A stretch of 64,000 bases of DNA from Geosiphon pyriformis (lineage: Eukaryota; Glomeromycota; Glomeromycetes; Archaeosporales; Geosiphonaceae), in NCBI GenBank assembly GCA_016748015.1, contig JAAOMT010000057.1, positions 142,763 through 206,762 of the forward strand. Reading direction: 5' to 3'. Position numbers and translations under genes: made by a program. The notes below the pieces were generated by a model, which made no database searches, was not told the origin of the DNA, and worked only from the letters and a program-made list of their open reading frames with translations. Shown here piece by piece: positions 60,601-64,000 of this stretch. Numbering within the stretch: position 1 is the stretch's first letter; each line of letters begins with the position of its first letter.

Positions 60601-61331
60601 CCTGGAACCAATCATAATTATTGGACCAAACACGTAATATTAAACAAGAAAAGAGTATATAAAGACACAGTATATGCAACAAAGGCAACCAAGAAAAATA
60701 GAAATACCAGATTATATTCATGTTATAGCTCAACAATTATTTCAGGCCTTAAGTTAACAATTTTTAGACATGAAAATTATTATTAACAACCAAACAATTT
60801 GCTATTGAAACACCAAAAAAAAAACAAAAAATACACTATATTAGCAGTTACCAAAGAATGATAAAAACCGGTTAGATAACATAATAGAAAAAGTAAAGAA
60901 CACTTTTGGAAAAATACCTATTATAGCACCAACAGAAAAACTTACAAAAGAGAATTAGAAGCAATGAACAGAACAACTTCTAATATTATACTGTTATTAC
61001 CAGTTAAGTCGAAAGTTGAATATTCAAAAGTTGTATATTGACAAATTCAAGAAAAGAATTAACCAAAACATAATACAGCAAATTGAAGACTTTATTGGGA
61101 AAAAGACAAACTCAACACTACATGTAAAAACAATTTATTGACTACACAACATATTTCAGAACTATCCAGAAATACTGTTACACTCTGACATGGAAACCAT
61201 AACCATTAACCAATGGGGAAAAATAAACAATGTACAAGTAGAAGACGTGAAAAATAAAGTCAAACAAACAATACTAGAAAAAAAAGTATTAAAGCTAATT
61301 CAGAATAAAGATTTTGACAGAGCTTAATATT
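60601..61331 (+). pseudogene. Unrecognised reading frame between integrase and 3' LTR of element B
   Basis: About 240 codons of protein-like text broken by stops: 'QQRQPRKIEIPDYIHVIAQQ', 'IIEKVKNTFGKIPIIAPTEK', 'GKKTNSTLHVKTIY', 'ILLHSDMETITINQWGKI' and 'QTILEKKVLKLIQNKDFDRA'. Several frames or a few frameshifts are involved. No signal peptide, transmembrane segment or known domain is seen, so there is no reason to call it envelope-like. It could be an accessory ORF or a long pol tail. Confidence 0.5.
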
Positions 61332-61344
61332 AAAAAGGAAGAGA
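61332..61344 (+). promoter_or_regulatory. Polypurine tract of element B
   Basis: AAAAAGGAAGAGA lies directly before the 3' LTR, the expected site for plus-strand priming. Confidence 0.65.
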
Positions 61345-62215
61345 TAATATTACTCATAAAAAAAAAACAGATATAGAAAAAATAGTAAACCAATAAGTGA
61401 ATAATATGTAGCATGTGAGCACATTGCTCAGCAATGTAGAGCAATGATAGAAATTATGGCACATTGTTTGGCAATGTCGAGCAATGTTAGAAAACACGGC
61501 ATATTGCTTAGCAATATAGAGCGATGTTAGAAAATAAGAGCACATTGCTCAGCAATATGAGCATTGCTCAAGAAATTATAGCACATTGCTCGGAAATGTG
61601 AGCAATCTTGTAGAACATTAATTATGTATATATAGTGGTAGCATTAGAAGTAAAAAGAGGAGAATCCATCAGTTCGAAACCTTCCACATCACAAATATCA
61701 ATAAATAATTATTTACTATCTCAACTCACTCTCCACTATTAACACTTCATGTTGATAGTAATTGATACTTAACCACACTGGAACAATAGCTCTTGATTAC
61801 AGCTATTGATGAGATACTAACTTGCAATTGCTTCTGTTTATTTTTTTATCTTTTTTTGTTTACTTTTATTTCTTTTTGTTATTTCTTTGGTTTTACTAAA
61901 TTGATTAAAGATTAAGCACTGAGATACAAATGTCATAGGGACTGATAAAAGACCTGTAAAACAAGGGTAGAACACTCATAGATTTGAGGATAGCTTACCA
62001 AAAAAATTACTGGCCACCACACTGAGAAAAAAATTTGATAGAATTGTAATTCCAGAAGGCTACTGAAAACAAACTATTAAATCTCTGTCCATTATACAAA
62101 GAACTCCATAACCAAAACCTTCAAATATCAACACCCAAGTACCAACTAAGCACCAAGTTATGGATTTGTTATTTGACTTGAGACCCCAAATAATTATCTG
62201 TAATAATACAATATG
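61345..62215 (+). mobile_element. 3' LTR of element B
   Basis: 871 bp, eroded ends (TAATATTACTC ... CTGTAATA, relatives TGTTATTACTC ... CTGTAACA). It aligns with the 5' LTR throughout, including the five-module array at about 61419-61616. Confidence 0.85.
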
Positions 62216-64000
62216 GCAACAAAGATAACAACAATTTGGACTCTGATTCAAATCCCAAAACATACATCACACTCCTTGATCTTACCAAGGAACAAGAACT
62301 TAAATGGTTCAGTGATAATAATGAAGGTATTATGTCAGAATGCACACATGATACTGATGCAGAGTTTGATCTGAGATATCCAGAAAAAGATTCTATCAAA
62401 TTGGAATCATATTTGCACACCTGCATTGATCTGAAAATAGCACTGGAAATTCCAATGACCACCATGATTTAATTAGTATTTAAAAGTAGTTAGCAAAAAA
62501 GGGAATCAACATCAGAAAAGAAATAATTGACACAGAATATGTAGAAAATATCATTGTTATGCTACAAAATGACTCAGAAAAAGCATACATTATAGATCCA
62601 AATGAAAAAATAGCACAGGCAATCTTCCTATATCTAGTGAAAATAGCTCAGCTAGTGTTAGTGGAAAACAGAGAAGAATTAGGGATCACAGCTAGATGGA
62701 TACAAGGATTCGGATTAATAGGTAGAATAGATGTATCAGTTAATATGATAAAGAAAAAAATTGTTGACAAAGAGAAATTATCTCAACCCGTCAATCAATT
62801 TCCATTTTACCATATGACCAGTATATATTAGCCATAAAAAGAGAAGTAAAGAATCAAGCTCAATTGTTTGAAGCAAAAGCCACTATTTGTGAATCAGGAA
62901 AAATTGGCCTCACTAATCTTTACATATTAGCCAAAAGCCCCAAAAATATCAAAATTCTCATCTACAATACAACCGAAAATGTTATTGAGATACCAAAAAG
63001 AACCACCATCAGATATTTAACCACTGAAGTTGAGAATCAACCACCAAACTACATTCCAGATTTTTCACAGCTTTGTGAATATGTGGATATCACATCACAA
63101 ATCATTTATAGACAAAGCAAATGCCATCAGCTTCAACTGGAACAATTGAAACAGATGAATTTGGGAAATTTAAACCCACTTCAATGGATGCAACTCAAGA
63201 TGTTACTCAACAACTTTAATCACATTTTTGCCAGTAAAAATGAATTTGGCAGGATTAACATAATCCAACACCAGATTAAGATTAAAGATGCAATGCCAAT
63301 AAAACAAAGAGCATATAGAGTACCATCAGCCAACCATAAAATCATTCATCAAGAAATTAACTGAATGTTTGACAATGGGCTAATTCAGCCATCAATAAGT
63401 CCATAATCATCACCAATAGTACTAGTCCAGAAGAAAAATGGAAAAATCCGTTTTTGTGTGGATTATTAAAAACTAAATAGAGTAACTAAAAGTGATAGTT
63501 ATCCAACTCCAAAGATCCAAGAGCTATTTGATGCTTTTGAAGGAAATAAATGATTCTTGACACTGGATTTAGATAATGGTTATTGGCAAGTAGCCATGAA
63601 TCCAGCTTATAAAGAAAAAACAGCTTTCACAACACAAGAAGGGAATTTTGAATTTGAAGTTATGCCATTTGGCTTGATGAATATACCAGCAATATTTCAA
63701 TGGTTTATAGAAATTGTCTATACTGGACTACTGTAGAAATCAGTAATTGTTTACTTAGATGACACCAATGTGTTTTCAAAAACATTTAACAATCATCTAC
63801 ATCATCTCCAACAAGTGTTTGAAAGATTAGATTAAAGCTAAATGCAACCAAATGTTTCTTTGGAAAAACTGAACTTAAGTTTTTGGGGCATGTTGTAAGC
63901 AAAAATGGAATCAAAACAGATTCAGACAAAATTGAAATTGTCAAGAACTTTCCAGTACCAAATAATTTCACAAAATTAAGAGCATTCTTGAGATTTGCTG
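62216..64000 (+). pseudogene. Element A dUTPase and RT (continues beyond the window)
   Basis: Resumes after B with 'QYGN' and 'NPKTYITLLDLTKEQELKWF'. dUTPase motifs: 'DAEFDLRYPE' (62357 area), motif 3 'KEIIDTEYVENI', motif 4 'NEKIAQAIFLYL', motif 5 'ARWIQGFGLIGR', with frame breaks near 62490. RT: TAA at the Trp of 'SP-SSP' (63404), 'EGNFEFEVMPFGLMN' and an intact catalytic 'YLDDTN' (63757 area). A deletion of about 10 bp near 63826 shifts the frame. The rest of the RT runs off the end. Confidence 0.78.

Larger units (their letters stand above)
52152..62215 (+). mobile_element. Element B: full-length Ty3/gypsy element of the A family, inserted in A
   Basis: About 10.06 kb, bounded by LTRs 52152-53009 and 61345-62215. 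Flanks ACGC (left) and ATAC (right) fit a 4-bp duplication in which the CG became TA on one side. With B removed, A reads '..SSSTQYGN..' against '..SSSAKNGN..' in B. The order is gag, protease, Cys-rich, dUTPase, RT, RNase H, integrase and an extra 3' reading frame. Dozens of stops make it defective. Being inside A, it is younger than A. Confidence 0.87.
36485..64000 (+). mobile_element. Element A: Ty3/gypsy-type LTR retrotransposon, split by four later insertions
   Basis: A starts with its 5' LTR at 36485 and is still in its RT region at the window end. Its own pieces are 36485-38511 (LTR, gag start), 47381-48888 (gag end, protease), 49876-49920 (protease), 50888-52151 (protease end, Cys-rich) and 62216-64000 (dUTPase, RT). 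In between lie element 1, M1, M2 and element B. At each junction the neighbouring A sequences rejoin in the order and frame of the intact homologous copies, which proves the nesting. Many internal stops make A non-autonomous. Confidence 0.85.

Noticed and set aside
60601..61331. Envelope-like gene in element B
   Set aside because: No signal peptide, membrane helix or Cys pattern could be seen, so only an unknown ORF is reported.
1..64000. tRNA or rRNA genes
   Set aside because: No cloverleaf consensus boxes or rRNA-like GC-rich blocks were noticed; a covariance-model scan would be decisive and could not be run.

Overview
The window looks like a fungal nuclear chromosome, most likely an arbuscular mycorrhizal fungus (Glomeromycotina, Rhizophagus-like). 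The evidence is very low GC, compact housekeeping genes cut by many short GT-AG introns (often with TACTAAC-like branch sites), a decayed LINE whose endonuclease and reverse-transcriptase segments resemble the LINEs I know from Rhizophagus, and large nested LTR retrotransposons. The genus is inference; the fungal nature rests on the genes.

Region 1 (1-10.4 kb) is a gene-dense island. It holds the 5' half of UTP10 (minus), the V-ATPase proteolipid c subunit VMA3 (plus), RNA polymerase subunit RPB12 (minus), a CDK20/Csk1-like kinase (plus) and an unrecognised gene with five GATA-type-like zinc fingers (plus). UTP10/VMA3 and RPB12/kinase are divergent pairs with 150-200 bp between starts; VMA3 and RPB12 converge. 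Exon coordinates were worked out by splice-phase matching.

Region 2 (10.4-24.6 kb) is an extremely AT-rich desert without live genes. It contains a decayed minus-strand LINE interrupted by a decayed LTR, a solo LTR (20340-21215) of the same family as the elements on the right, and a heavily decayed copy of a ~1 kb terminal-inverted-repeat element, called 'M' here.

Region 3 (24.6-31.7 kb) is an apparently intact 11-exon FAB1/PIKfyve gene (2108 aa): FYVE finger, chaperonin-like domain and PIP kinase.

Region 4 (31.7-36.5 kb) is AT-rich intergenic DNA with a microsatellite, a short pol relic, another M copy and a 12-bp minisatellite.

Region 5 (36.5 kb to the end) is a nest of Ty3/gypsy-type elements. 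Element A (plus, from 36485 past the window end) was interrupted by element 1 (minus, 38512-47380, with an assembly gap), by two M elements in opposite orientation (48889-49875 and 49921-50887) and by element B (52152-62215, plus). When the insertions are removed conceptually, the reading of A continues across each junction. The pol polyproteins carry protease, a conserved Cys-rich module, a dUTPase domain, RT-RNase H and integrase. Copies are decaying almost only by C:G to T:A transitions. The dUTPase plus Cys-rich module inside a fungal Ty3/gypsy element, the M inverted pair and the palindromic module array in the LTRs are the most unusual parts.
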